A DNA stretch of 35,624 nt from Chara braunii (lineage: Eukaryota; Streptophyta; Charophyceae; Charales; Characeae): contig BFEA01000387.1 of NCBI GenBank assembly GCA_003427395.1, positions 926,820 through 962,443 of the forward strand. Reading direction: 5' to 3'. Below the pieces are notes generated by a model that saw only the letters and a list, made by a program, of their open reading frames with translations, did no database searches and had not been told where the DNA came from. How positions within the stretch are numbered: the first letter of the stretch is position 1; each line of letters opens with the position of its first letter. This document shows, in pieces, positions 13,954 through 23,090 of this stretch. Both the position numbers and the translations under genes were made by a program.

Positions 13954-16900
13954 ATGTGCACGCATGCTCACGAAACTGTTCTTCATTCTTGTTTGGAAAA
14001 GGATATGATCATAAAGATCACTGGCAAGGAAAGGTGCACATCGTGCCGGAAATTTTGAAATAACGTTCAGGGCCTTCAGGCATGTTTTTAATTCCACACA
14101 GGCACCGATGCACACATCCCTCGTAATCAGAGGCCCAAACAAATGGAAATCTGGAGGCATTTACTGCATCCCGTGATCAGCCGTCTCAACAATTATATGG
14201 ACAACAAAAACAAAGTCCTGGGAATCATGCCGATGACAAACAGGGATTCTAATATCATTTCACCAAAGGCCTAAATAAACAGTCAGCAAGTCAACGTTGT
14301 TGTCAAAACACCTTGCAGGGGTTGCAGAACTCACTCCTCGTCCAACAAGCCACCACCCCCGTACGGGTCCTCCATTGGAAGTGTGATCCCAGCACCTTCA
14401 CCAACATCTTGAGCCTGATCCTCGGGACCTGCCTCCTCCTCGACTAACGTTGGTTTAAGAAAATCCACATCCTGCAAAACCATGTCACACATGCTCTTAC
14501 ATAATTACTCTCGGTACAACTAGCATACACACTGATCAATCTCTGCCCCAGGTTGAGTAGGGGGGCATTTCTTTTCTGAATCCTTTTTTTTTGTTTTAGG
14601 TCCTACGGACTCCTCCTCCTCCTTGAGAACCCCTCTCACCCCCTTCCTCTCGTCAATCTTCCCCAGCGCACCCCTACTCCCCCAGTCCTCCTACCTCAGT
14701 GTGGACCATGCTGGTTCTAGAGCTTGGTAATTCCCAGCTGAAGACATGGGTAGGAATGGATGTTGAAGGCGTTGCTGAACTCCCCCAATGAAATTTCCAG
14801 CTCCATCGTAACATAAGAAGGTTCTAAAAAACGGGCACCGAGAAACACACTTTGCTTCCAGAAAGCCAGCGCCCACAAACACACCTTTCCATGCAAGCCA
14901 TGCTCACTGAAATGAGAATAGCTCCTTCATAACGTCAACCGCTTATCGCAGATAAGCTGTATCATAGCCATGTAATTAGCACCTGCATTCATAGTACATA
15001 CCTATTTACTTCTCTGATCACAATATCCTGAGTACCTATGACAGGAACCACATCTGCGAAAAAAATGTGATGTTTAGGTTGCCACACCTTTGCAACCAAA
15101 ATACATATGCCAGACCTCCCGCCGACCCCCCATCCATACATTACACACCTCTTCCCAGTAAACTTCAAGTTCTGCCAAGCCAAGTCCGCTTTAGATGCTT
15201 CCTCTTATTCACCGCCAATTTCAGCTCCCGGGTAACAGATCTCCCACTAATATTTGGGTTTGGAGGTCTTTTTTTTTGGTCTGTTTTGGGTTTAGGTCAT
15301 GGTTTCTGTGTGCCAATTCGGAGTCTTTTGGACTACGAGAAGTGACTGTTTTAAAAACCGCTAAAAATTCTGAAAAGAGTGTTAGGGCGAATTTTGCATG
15401 AAAGTGCATTTTTGCCTACACGCCCCCAGCCTTGCAGAAAGTTTTCGTCGCCACAAGCAGAACTCGGAAGGGCCGTGCGGCGCGGGGCGCCATTGAAAAA
15501 AAATTGGAGGCCTCCAATGTATGGTGTACTGGTGCTTTAAGAGTTTTACGTTGTTTTCTTTTTCCTTCTTAGCCTGTCGGTTAATTTGATGTCCATTCTT
15601 CGGATGGATGGCAAGTTCGGTTAAACAGATCTCCGGGCTTTGTTATAAACGGCACGACAAAACACTGAAAATCCAGGACTCTATTGGCCACCTCTCCCTC
15701 ATTTATCATTGTTAAATGAACAATCCTTTTACCCCTTGTCCATCCCTTCCTCCCTCTCCTTTTCCTCCTTCCTTGCCAACATCCGTGTTCTGTGGGGGAA
15801 ACGATCGCCTGGCTCCTGGCAAAGAAGGCCGTGAGCTCCATTGCCCACTAGTAAAACACATGCCATCAAGATGCGGCGGGTCCACGATCTGGACTGTGAC
15901 ATGTGGATGTCGAGACACATTCTGGCAGGTGCAAAGTGGTTGGCACCCGAGCCTTTGCCCCATCTTGTCATTCCTCCGTCATCGTCATTATCATCACCAC
16001 CACCACCACCATCCCTGCTGTCATTGCCACTATCATCAGCGCAGCATTTCCCAACCTCCGCTCACTTCTCCCATCTCCTCCCCTCCTGCTCTTCCCCCCA
16101 TCCATTATTGTTAGCAAATGCACCCAAGAAAACGCAAAACAGGTAGATGGCAGAGCTGTGGACCACATATCTGGCCACAGCATTTTGAAAGACTCTGTGT
16201 GCACTGGGGTAAAAGCACCATGGAACATCCCAAAAACAGTTTCTCAAACAACTTGTTAACTTATCATGTTGAGCTGTGTAGCGTTCAGTGAACAACTCCT
16301 GCCTCTGCGTACCCTTCAGGTTCGTTCTACCGCGAAAGCAACGACTCCAGAAGTGCAGCCACAGAGCACCCGTTCATTTGAACGATTAGCATACTGGCAT
16401 GATCACCATTGTCTGGCTAATTATGCATGATACGAGGGTAGTCACGCCGACGGTCGACGGCCCTGAACCCGTCGGCTGCCGACCAGCTGACAGTAGGCGC
16501 CGTTGGAGCTGACCGGCCGGCAATCGGTAGGCACCCCACAAAAAATCAAAAAAAAAATCTTTTTTTTTTTTTTTGTTTTGGGTCCAGAACCCCAAATAAC
16601 TCATCCACACTCCCATAGCCTCCCATCCACACCCCCATAGCCCCCCCAACATGCCCATACACNNNNNNNNNNNNNNNNNNNNNNNNNNAAAAAAAAATTA
16701 TTGCACATTTGGGCTGTTCTCCTCAAGCCGCGCACGACCATGTAGTCGCAAAAAAAAATAAAAATTGCAAGGCAGTCTGCAGTCTGCCAACCGCCGATGG
16801 GTCCGCCTACAGATCGGCCTGACTGGTAGGCGTCAGTGGTCGGCGCCAAAACTACTGACGAAACAGAGTTCACTATCCAGTTCCAGAAAGAGGTTCGACA

Positions 16901-19311
16901 TCGTGGCAAACCCCACACCAACAACATTGGCCAAAGAGAGTCGATTATGCCATTCCTGCCAGTTCCTGGAAACCAATTCAACACCCTCACTAACTCGACC
17001 ACACAGCCCCACAAGGTATCACCCAATCGACATACGAGAGTTGATTCCCCTTCCACCTGCTTCCGGCATCTGTACCCAGTCTACATCCCCTGTTTAACAA
17101 GTTACCCAGCCTGAGGGCAAAGCATACACAGAAGAGAATATTCTTTCATGAGGGGTGTGCATTAGTGCAGCATCGAAGTGGTTATACATGTTGCATGTAC
17201 TAAGCGAACAGGTCCCTTCGAGAGAGAATACTAATTCTCCATGGCAGCCTCACAGCACACCCAGAGTTCCCCGCTGCACTAGGTTTCTCACTACAAGCCA
17301 ATACACTCTACATTTCCTGGATAGCAAAACAGGAAACACAACAACAACACATGATCCGTAGAGAACAGAGAGCGGGCATGCCTACTTTGAGAGGCATGGG
17401 ATATATTGATCTATCGTAGACTGGTTCTCATGCCAGTGGCATTGCAAGGTATGTATATACGACGCAGCAAACTACTGACCGCATGCAAAAGGAAAACTCA
17501 ACCTCTCTTTAAGAAATTATCGCTCGAGGCATAAAATCATCACAAATGAGCACATGCCATGCATCCACCACAAGAGAGTGACTGACATAAGACATGCCTG
17601 TTTTGAGTCCTTTAGAACAGTTTAAAACGGGAAATTTTCTTTCCACACTCATCCTTCCCGTTTTCCTTCCAGTTCGTCCATTACAGATTCATATGAGCCA
17701 AAGGTCATCTGACAAACACAGTCCCAGAGAAAGGGTACCATAGGGGTGAGTGATAACCACCCAGTTTACATTCACTCAATGAATCCAATCCACCCTCTTT
17801 AAGGCATATGGTAGCTGACTCCCATGGGGCCTCACCTCCATTTCCATTGCCGGCGCCTCTTCATCAGGTCCAACAAACCTTTCTGTAACAAGTTGCCGTG
17901 TCAATTTGTCAGTTGGCGGTGCTTTGATCATGGTTGCAACACAAAAATAAATTTAAATAATTCTTTACCTCATGCACCACTACTCCAGTTTCACACATCT
18001 TCGACGAAAGCATTTAAAGAAGGACACTACCTACCACTACTCCTAAGCCTATGCAAGGGACCCCTGCAAGCATAGTTACCTGCCACAATTAAGGGGATGC
18101 ATGTTGCTCCCCGCCCTAATCCGCGGTGGTCAGGGAGTAGGGTGGGGCCGCTGGTGGGGGGGAGGGAGGCGGCTATAGCAAAGACCAAGCATTTTGCCAG
18201 TAGCTGCGCCTCCCATCTAGGACAGTCTCGAAAATTACAATCTGTTGCATTTCCTTCATTAGGGGAACGACACATTGGCGAGGAGAAATGTTGGTGTTGC
18301 AATGCCCACGGTGTCCCTACCGCCAACACCCCAAAATAAAGCACAGGCATCAATTTTAACTCACCTAAAAAACATCACAACTTTAGTTTGGTCATTTTCA
18401 TTTAGATTAGAATTTAGAACACCTGTTCAATAAAACGTCCTGTTGTCTATTCGAATATAAAGCAGGGCATGGGGGGTGGGGGTGGGGTTATAGTCAGCCC
18501 TTCTGATAAAACACTTATGCGCTACATTCAGCTCACTCATGTTAACAAAGTTATTACTCTAACAAACTAATAAAACGCCCTGGAGTTGTATTCAAACAAA
18601 TATGAAGCAGTGCCGGCTTCATGTGCGAACAGAGTGCCGGGGTGTTTTATTCAGGTGAAGACATTAAGCCTGAAAGTGCCGATGCCCAGGCGCATGATCT
18701 GTGCCGGGATGTTCAGACAGCCAGGTACGTTCTGACTGGGGCACTCTAGCCCTGGCAGACAGGGCCTTTCATAACAGGACGGCAAACAAACCTCTTAAGA
18801 CCACCAGTCCCCCCCGCTGCTTCGAAATTCAAACCACCAGTATCGCCAGGAAGTGGAAAAGATTTGGGCCTACCAGTAGCAGCCAGGACCAAAAATGTGG
18901 AAAAAAAAGGTGGCATTTGCAAAAGTTTGCCGCCATAATATGTTTTGCCATCTTAGTGTTTTTTCAAATATTTTTTATCGGAAAGATCAGCACCAAACCT
19001 ACAGGCCTGATCTTCACCGGATTCTTTAGCACAAAACTATAGGCGCAAAAAATTGTCAAAGTTGCTGCACTTAAATTTCTGCGCTCCAATTGAACAGTCT
19101 GGCACAGTCATGCTTTTTCTGGACACCACACACACACACCAACACCAACACCCACCCACCCACACAACCACCNTCACCTCTCTGGTAGCATTTGCTCGCA
19201 TCTGACCATTCAGCCCCATCATGTGTCGGCCACGACAGGTGTGTTCTCCGCACACACACACACACACACAGGGACTGAGGTGTCGGCACACTCCCCCACG
19301 CCCGCTCTCAA

Positions 19312-19389
<78 letters not shown>

Positions 19390-20678
19390 GGTGAGAGATT
19401 TGAAAGATGGTTCACATAGTGAACAGGCAACCCACAGGCAACCCGTCAAACTGGCATCCGCACATGGAGACCTGCCAGACACAGTCTTGAACAAAGCCAA
19501 TTTAGATCAGACTGTATGGACACTTGAACAGCAATTAAAATGGGAGGATGGGACAGCCTGCACATTTGCATGCACAATACACAGCCATACAAGAACTCCT
19601 CATCATCCCAAGTGAAAAAGGTAAGGTAAACTTAGTTCAAGGCTTTAAGCATAATTGAGGAAGGCAAACTTAGTTCAATCGTAAGTGAATGAGAAGAACT
19701 CGATCTTACCATCTGCTCCGATCTGCGAGTCAAAGATGTCAATAATTGGTTCCGCCAAAGTGATTGTATCCTTGGTTGTGACATGATGATCGGCAAAAGA
19801 GTCACTGCAAGAACAGGGAACGTGAAATGCAGTTTGTCGTTAGACAGTTGACTGCTCACACATCATCCACTAATGGCCAATCACACCACAAACAAGCTTA
19901 TGCATGCCACCGAGCTCAGCAACCCATAGCATCTCACTGCACTGAACCACACACAGCGACAGCTTCCAGGGGAACATGAGAAAATGCACACAAGCAGAGA
20001 GCATAGAGAGCACAGAGCACACTGGCAGCATAGCACATGCTTGGACAAGCACCGACTCTGAGCGTTCTTTTAACGGCCTGGCATTTCTGGGCCATGAGCA
20101 GTTTGTATATGCGAAAGTAGCCAGTGCCAAGGTGACCTTCGTTTCCTTGCGTGGTGGCAAGATTCTAGGACAGCCTCAAAGGCAGTTCCAGCTCTACAGA
20201 TACTGTATGTACAGCGCATTGGGATGTTGCCGACAAGAGCTGAGGTCAGCTTCGCATGCAATTGGGGCAAGTTGGTGCACATAACAATGGACACCTATTC
20301 GTACGCATGGAGAGCATAGCCATCCCACAGACTTTGCATGTCACATGTGTGACCCTCCAAAAAAAACTCACACATAAAAGCCCTAGCATCAAGTTTTGAC
20401 GGAACAGACATACCTTGGAAGTTTGGGTGGCCCCAAGATGACATCAAAGTCATCGAAGTCAAAATTTTCAGGAATGGTGATGGCATGGAATGGGGCTGTA
20501 GACGCTTCTGGAGGCAGATCCACGGCACCTGGACGAAATGCCTGCTTAATTTTGACAAGCGCCTCACTGCAGTCGTGGAAAAGATAGTTCACTTTACGTG
20601 AATAGATCCTGACCACTCCTAGCAGCAAATGCCCACTTAGTCGCAGCGCAATTGGAACCTCTGGGAACAGAATGGAGT
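1012..20678 (-). CDS. RAD21: RAD21/SCC1-type cohesin kleisin, partial at both ends (11 exons seen)
   Basis: The alpha-kleisin subunit closes the SMC1-SMC3 ring of nuclear cohesin and is cut by separase at anaphase. Eleven minus-strand exons join with GT/AG boundaries and mutually consistent phases, giving about 1,270 codons. In order they show: the N-terminal kleisin domain ([29 protein letters not shown]), an ITL block, a long acidic middle, the basic [18 protein letters not shown] block, the [19 protein letters not shown] block ending in [21 protein letters not shown], a second acidic stretch, and [10 protein letters not shown]. The block order matches plant SYN/RAD21 proteins (from memory, SYN3 of Arabidopsis is nearest). 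The first ~45 residues and the C-terminal winged helix are not in the assembled part. Plant RAD21 proteins are usually about 500-1,050 residues, so this one is large. Many ExxR strings occur in the acidic parts, so separase sites cannot be chosen by eye. The family call is firm; the meiotic or mitotic paralogue is not decided. Confidence 0.93.
1220..1340 (-). repeat. Diverged inverted copy of the 26-kb tandem repeat
   Basis: Read on the minus strand, this contains ggatgtatgtgaccg, cggcctgaatgcaccc and gccgcaattaggtcca. These align in order with ggatgtatctgacca, cgccttgaatgtatc and accgcaattacgtca of the units at 25965-26600. Both also share 'tcctactgtga'. It marks one repeat family at both ends of the window. 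Confidence 0.65.
1391..1679. repeat. 145-bp tandem duplication
   Basis: Two almost identical units (1391-1535 and 1536-1679) start agccacctgaccaaattcat and end in a C-run after aatagatggaggc. A diverged piece of the same sequence (gccacccgaccaagttcatc) lies at 1172-1191. All are in the intron between the exons at 1012-1057 and 1776-2035. Confidence 0.9.
1776..2035 (-). CDS. RAD21: RAD21 exon: [18 protein letters not shown]
   Basis: 260 bp, two bases plus 86 codons, ending in phase 0. The acceptor is tttgtttgcag and the donor GCG|gtaagc. The split codon with the previous exon gives G. It encodes [20 protein letters not shown] and ends [10 protein letters not shown]. It has no recognised fold. 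It is kept because boundaries and phase fit and the composition matches the rest of the linker. Confidence 0.82.
2123..2333. repeat. 83-bp tandem repeat, about 2.5 copies
   Basis: Units begin at 2123, 2206 and 2289 with caaattttcaa and contain catagaactgcaaccttact and a doubled 'ttctagtacaag'. It lies in the intron just upstream (minus-strand sense) of the exon at 1776-2035. Confidence 0.9.
3018..3157. repeat. 46-47-bp tandem repeat, 3 copies
   Basis: Units start near 3018, 3064 and 3111 with ctatgtttt and carry tcttctttgcttggct. The unit length is not a multiple of three, yet both strands stay open across it (minus-strand reading has repeated [14 protein letters not shown]). It is within the large intron between 1776-2035 and 3968-5050. 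Confidence 0.85.
3968..5050 (-). CDS. RAD21: RAD21 second large acidic exon
   Basis: 1,083 bp, two bases + 360 codons + one base. The acceptor is ttgcccacag and the donor CAG|gtaagc. It opens with (G)[20 protein letters not shown], which continues the FSQPSSSG of the previous exon as in plant RAD21 (F.EPL.TGFSDDLR...). The rest is very acidic, with a duplicated VPMETET segment and [11 protein letters not shown]. It contains several ExxR strings. It may be mostly disordered linker between the SA-binding region and the C-terminal winged helix. Confidence 0.9.
6244..6297. repeat. (GAA)n microsatellite
   Basis: An uninterrupted run of gaa/aga triplets, the source of a poly-Ser ORF on the minus strand that is not a gene. 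Confidence 0.95.
6414..6605 (-). repeat. Dispersed repeat, copy 1 (inverted to copy at 8018)
   Basis: On the minus strand this reads gtccaatacaggatgct, gtgagtgaggcagttggctt, and a gccctgcctcgcaggcagggc palindrome-like core. The same order occurs on the plus strand at 8018-8160. The unknown base 6475 is inside. The palindrome core could form a hairpin. Confidence 0.85.
7325..7445. repeat. 34-bp tandem repeat
   Basis: Units with catgcaatgtagaccagagg begin at 7340, 7374 and 7408, with a partial fourth at 7442. Looser versions (gccacatcag, aatgtagac) extend leftward to about 7180. It is intronic. Confidence 0.9.
8018..8225 (+). repeat. Dispersed repeat, copy 2
   Basis: It carries ggtccgatacaggacgct, gagtgaggcagctggctgcc and gccctgcctcgcgggcaggg, matching the inverted copy at 6414-6605. 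Its right end (8185-8225, ccagatacattcctcagagc) also matches 6693-6738, but there in the same orientation. The two loci have therefore been rearranged relative to each other. Confidence 0.85.
8424..8600. mobile_element. MITE-like element, family A (CTTAAANCACCAGTAC)
   Basis: The left end is cttaaagcaccagtacacca; a decayed right end gtactagcagtttaag lies at about 8585-8600. Its interior (tccgagttttgtttgtggcg, ctttctgcaaggctgggg) is inverted relative to 15410-15540. It contains no coding sequence. Confidence 0.75.
8751..8887 (-). CDS. RAD21: RAD21 exon: [18 protein letters not shown] block
   Basis: 137 bp, one base + 45 codons + one base. The acceptor is ctacccttcag and the donor is G|gtgcga. 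It encodes [20 protein letters not shown], then LEIQAMKRM and DIFSQPSSS. The pattern (M..L.DTSDI.RKRRK ... FF.P...G) is the RAD21 middle signature thought to lie near the SA/SCC3-binding region. The donor gtgcga is less common but phase and homology agree. Confidence 0.93.
9586..9667 (-). CDS. RAD21: RAD21 exon: basic [16 protein letters not shown] block
   Basis: 82 bp, two bases + 26 codons + two bases. The acceptor is ccctgctacag and the donor is gtaagttgg. It encodes [20 protein letters not shown] and then TTVIPS. This is the conserved 'K/R-rich, then (I/V)D..T.(I/L)' block in the middle of RAD21 proteins. The codon shared with the next exon is CAG (Q). Confidence 0.93.
9761..9906. repeat. 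73-bp tandem duplication
   Basis: Two nearly identical units (9761-9833, 9834-9906) begin tttttgggagaaagcagagt and end gattgataatcaa. They sit in the 332-bp intron between the exons at 9586 and 10000. They lengthen that intron without touching the splice sites. Confidence 0.95.
10000..11638 (-). CDS. RAD21: RAD21 large acidic exon with QEQQMG repeat
   Basis: 1,639 bp as assembled. The acceptor is ccttgaacag and the donor CAAG|gtagat. It begins [20 protein letters not shown], is rich in Glu, Pro and Gln, and holds a run of six-residue QEQQMG-type repeats (about 10768-10928). The frame breaks at the n at 10848, where the 18-bp unit is one base short. With one more base the exon is 1 + 546 codons + 1 base, which fits both neighbours exactly. 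The break is therefore probably an assembly or consensus error, not a mutation. The last split codon completes to [12 protein letters not shown]. Confidence 0.9.
10768..10928 (-). repeat. 18-bp coding tandem repeat (QEQQMG)
   Basis: About nine copies of ctgctcctggcccatctg (plus strand) encode QEQQMG on the minus strand within a RAD21 exon. Looser units with F, V or E variants continue to about 11040. The n at 10848 replaces part of one unit. Confidence 0.95.
11800..11934. repeat. (CA)n microsatellite
   Basis: A slightly interrupted CA run in the intron between 10000-11638 and 14335-14471. It creates several Cys-Val and Thr-His ORFs that are artefacts. Confidence 0.98.
12525..12718 (+). repeat. 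Dispersed repeat family B, copy 1
   Basis: It starts ctacctaccactactcctaa, contains ggggacccctgcaaacatag and ggatgcacgttgc, and ends gcattttgccagtagctgc. The same order occurs at 18027-18214 in the same orientation with modest divergence. It is non-coding and intronic. No terminal repeats are obvious, so the element class is unknown. Confidence 0.88.
12911..12980 (-). mobile_element. tRNA-derived SINE-like head
   Basis: Read on the minus strand: gcggcctagctcagttggtt (a good pol III box A), then about 35 nt, then ggctttgagcccc (box B, with one change from GGTTCGAGCC), ending accgcc that pairs with the gcgg start. Sequence continues past the tRNA-like end to about 12840. It looks like a SINE head, not a working tRNA. 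Confidence 0.75.
13900..13952. repeat. (CA)n microsatellite
   Basis: A pure CA run in the same RAD21 intron. Nothing gene-like was recognised around it from 13000 to 14334. Confidence 0.98.
14335..14471 (-). CDS. RAD21: RAD21 exon: [13 protein letters not shown]
   Basis: 137 bp, 45 codons plus two bases. The acceptor is ggttttgcag and the donor GA|gtgagt. It encodes [20 protein letters not shown] and then a Gly-rich end, YGGGGLLDE. The final split codon completes to E with the next exon. Composition is acidic, as expected for the unstructured middle of a kleisin. Confidence 0.87.
15010..15027 (-). CDS. RAD21: RAD21 microexon candidate (DIVIRE)
   Basis: An 18-bp exon, phase 0 on both sides, between ...gtactcag and |gtaaat. 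It encodes DIVIRE, close to the EIMRE/IERMRDA motif found here in other RAD21 proteins. A stronger-looking acceptor (a T-run then cgcag) lies upstream and would start the exon at 15062. That version reads [15 protein letters not shown], but it needs a preceding exon ending in phase 1, which I did not find. The coding of DIVIRE is likely; the left boundary of the exon on the minus strand is open. Confidence 0.6.
15410..15540. mobile_element. MITE-like element, family A, inverted partial copy
   Basis: It ends tggtgtactggtgctttaag, the exact inverse of the left end at 8424. The interior (cagccttgcagaaagttttc, gtcgccacaagcagaactcg) is inverted relative to 8424-8580. The opposite terminus is not clear, so the copy is probably truncated. 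It lies in the intron between 15027 and 17836. Confidence 0.78.
15700..17835. other. Intron sequence, no exon recognised
   Basis: Contains a (CAC/CAT)-rich run near 15990-16040, a stretch of ccgac/cgg-rich sequence (16440-16520 and 16790-16850) and the assembly gap. If the microexon at 15010 really starts at 15062, an extra RAD21 exon ending in phase 1 should be hidden here. I could not pick it out. Confidence 0.5.
16663..16688. other. Assembly gap (26 n)
   Basis: A run of n between a C/A-rich stretch and an A-run. The gap size may not be the true length. Confidence 0.99.
17836..17882 (-). CDS. RAD21: RAD21 exon: [15 protein letters not shown]
   Basis: 47 bp, two bases plus 15 codons, between acceptor cttgttacag and donor gtgagg. 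The split codon with the preceding exon gives E, so the junction reads [17 protein letters not shown]. This resembles the 'SQFG.DERF' segment after the ITL block in plant RAD21 proteins. It ends in phase 0. Confidence 0.85.
18027..18214 (+). repeat. Dispersed repeat family B, copy 2
   Basis: It matches 12525-12718 from ctacctaccactactcctaa through gggacccctgcaagcatag and gcattttgccagtagctgc. It lies in the intron between 17882 and 19710. Confidence 0.88.
18425..18660. repeat. Short direct and inverted repeats
   Basis: 'aataaaacg-ccctg' followed by 'ttgtattcaaa' and 'gaagcag' occurs at about 18430-18470 and again at 18568-18610. An inverted echo (gtgttttattcag) lies near 18640. It may be a decayed element; no ends were found. 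Confidence 0.5.
19313..19386. repeat. (CA)n microsatellite
   Basis: A long CA run, with a smaller one at 19251-19270 and a CA/CCA-rich stretch with the unknown base 19173. Confidence 0.98.
19710..19804 (-). CDS. RAD21: RAD21 exon: [11 protein letters not shown] block
   Basis: 95 bp, made of 1 base + 31 codons + 1 base. The acceptor is gttcttgcag and the donor G|gtaaga. It encodes [20 protein letters not shown] followed by [11 protein letters not shown]. The 'ITL' turn just after the N-terminal domain is typical of RAD21 (for example EEDITLTD in plant SYN3). Phase fits the exons on both sides; the joined codons give PPKLPS-DSF and GAD-E-RFV. Confidence 0.92.
20414..20678 (-). CDS. RAD21: RAD21 exon: kleisin N-terminal domain
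   Basis: 265 bp, 87 whole codons. It opens after an acceptor reading ccatttgcag and closes at AG|gtatgt. It encodes [20 protein letters not shown], then [20 protein letters not shown], then an FRPGAVDLP segment and [13 protein letters not shown]. This is the helical part of the Rad21/Rec8 N-terminal domain that binds the SMC3 neck and is the strongest family evidence in the window. It starts with two bases of a split codon, so an upstream exon ending in phase 1 must carry the start codon and the KGPLG-type motif. No such exon was recognised to the right. Confidence 0.96.
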
Positions 20679-21870
20679 CTGCAAATGGTAACCAGCACCA
20701 AAACAGGCAATCAAACAGGCACACCAAATTATCAATAGACGTGGCCTCCCAAAGGAATCAATATCATCCAATTATTTGTCAGAACCAGCATCACGGTACA
20801 TAAGCCACAAATTGAAGAACAGTGCACCTAAGGTCCCTTTGCCTTTTTTTTTCCCCTTTTTTTCATTTCTCTTCTTTTTTCTTTTCCCCTGTTTTCTGAA
20901 AAGCAGGAGGGGCCAGGGACAAGCGAGGACAAGGGGGTGAAGATGGAGCAGCAAGCGCCGGCGGGCAGATGCACAAGGAAAGAAATCGGACACCTCAGAT
21001 AGGATAACCCCAAAAATTATTGTGAATTGAACAGGCTCCGACTCTTTGGCCTGTCAACTGGTAGTTTCAGGAGTGTGCCACTGAAACACCTACCACGTGC
21101 AAAGCCCCACTCAGCCACTGTCCCACTTTGAATGGTAAATATAACGTGCATGGCTGCCGACAGAGTGCTCAAATAGTCAGTTTTGATATCTAGAAGACTT
21201 TCAGTGAATGAGAGCAAGTCAAAGCATGACCAAGCCCTAAGAAGAAACCCTTACCTTTGCACGGACAAACTGAATTATGAAACAGCATTCAAGATACTGG
21301 ATCTCGGCCCACCACTCGCCAAACGTGCAAAAAGGTCGAGAGTGGCAATATGTACTTGCCATATTTCATAGTTAGTGACGGGTGGAGCGAGTCCCACTGT
21401 CTTCACCGCCAGTACCACCACTTCCTCAGAGCGCACAAGTGGGCCATTATGGCACACGGTGATGCGGGCAGCTCGTGCTCAACATCATCAACATGGCGAG
21501 CCTTGTACGTGACAGGCACAGTCAGGCGGGAGTTAAAGAAAAAGAATGATAAAAAATGAATGGTTTCAGTCAAATTCAGTGTGCTCGTCATGTTTGCCAT
21601 GTGTAATTTTGTCGTTTGTTTCGCAAAGTGCGCTCTTTTAGTTCATAGCTCTGTGACAACACAATAGGCACTATTTCCAGATCCGAATGCAGTATCTATA
21701 GCACGTGATAAACCGATGATGCAGATCTGTTGGCCACGCAACCACCGCATTCAGAGGAAAAAGGAAAGCCTCAGGCTACTTCTTCACTGCAGTGCAGTGC
21801 ATGGGCACCATCTGTGGGCTCAATGTTGCCAACTACAGCAAGGGTGTGGAAATGTTCAGCGAGGGAGAAG
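20679..21870. other. Presumed first RAD21 intron; no exon recognised
   Basis: Searched on the minus strand for MFYS, KGPLG and IWxAAH motifs without success. 'KGTLGALF' near 20800-20830 is a chance likeness without the following conserved residues. Two minus-strand open stretches (21017-21217, 21275-21457) look somewhat protein-like but match nothing I know. Confidence 0.5.
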
Positions 21871-22030
21871 CTTAAACCACCAGTACTTGGCCCAGCTATC
21901 GGCCACGGAAAAAAAAAAAGTAGAAACGTTTCTGGTCGGATGAATTTGGGCGCTCCTGAAGTAGCCCGTACGTTTCCTAAAATCGTGGCGCGTTCATAGG
22001 CACGACTCTAGGAAGTACTGGTGTTTTAAG
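21871..22030. mobile_element. MITE-like element, family A, complete
   Basis: 160 bp with terminal inverted repeats cttaaaccaccagtacttgg and ggaagtactggtgttttaag (16-17 of 20 pair). The interior is non-coding. It is one of two copies here with both ends intact. Confidence 0.88.
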
Positions 22031-22182
22031 GCGAGCAGAGCGCCTGATATTTTGGCAGTTAATATTGGTCTAACATGGCTATGTTCTTGTTTTGTTTTCC
22101 TTGACAGCCTTGAACTACATCAGCTGCAGACAGTTTTCTTCACCCAACATTTACAATCATGATTATGGACGCTCACAACAAC

Positions 22183-22336
<154 letters not shown>

Positions 22337-22339
22337 ACC

Positions 22340-23090
22340 GTCGCTGTGCGCAGTGGCCATGTCCCAACACAGGTGATTCTTTTTTTGGTTCTGTTTGGCT
22401 GTGCAGTGCAACAAACAAGGTGGAGACTGTTTCCTACTGGTGATAGATAACATCCTGCACCCCATGCTGCGTGCCACCATCAGCAGGGCCCAGTCGGTTT
22501 CGGGCGTGGGCCGGAGCTCCCCCTGGCCTGATTCAAGCTTCAGAAAAGCTGCAGCGACAGCCTCCTGGAATCCATCAGGGATTCCGACCTGTAGCCCAGG
22601 AAGGTCGGTGGTTTAATCTAGAAACATGCAAAACCTTCTTCTCCAGGGCATGGCCCCTGCACAAGGATGACGCACGCAACTCAAGAGATGATCAGAACCG
22701 GAAAAAAAAAAAAGAAAAAAAAAAAGCTAGAAGAAACAACCAGATTTATGCCTGCAAGAGGAGCAGGCATACCAAGAAAGGGGTAGCGGACACCCATAGC
22801 GTGTGAGCCTCCTGCTGCTGTCTTCCCCCAAACACGGCGCACCAAGATCATGAATGTAGTACGATACCGCTATGACGAGGATGCATTGCATTTGGAGAAA
22901 GACGTGTGGAAACACACAGGAACATATAGAGTCTGAAGTTGGTTTTACTTTCTAATCATAATATTGAATATTACAAATTTCAATACATGACGCTCATCTG
23001 ACTCCAGAAGGAAGTTCGGCCTGGGAAATGAAGCCTTCCAAGGCGGTGACGGTTGAGCAGCAAATCTGTGTGTACATTGGGCCTCCCATG
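22340..23090. other. No gene recognised
   Basis: Mixed unique sequence with an A-rich run at 22701-22725. Short open frames on both strands have no recognised motif. Confidence 0.5.

Noticed and set aside
20772-20993. KGTLGALF on the minus strand as the RAD21 start motif
   Set aside because: The flanking residues do not continue as IWxAAH, no MFYS start lies upstream, and the stretch before it is a Lys-rich low-complexity run.
21275-21457. Minus-strand ORF of 60 codons that looks protein-like
   Set aside because: No recognised family, no clear splice sites in a shared frame with 21017-21217, and no RAD21 similarity.
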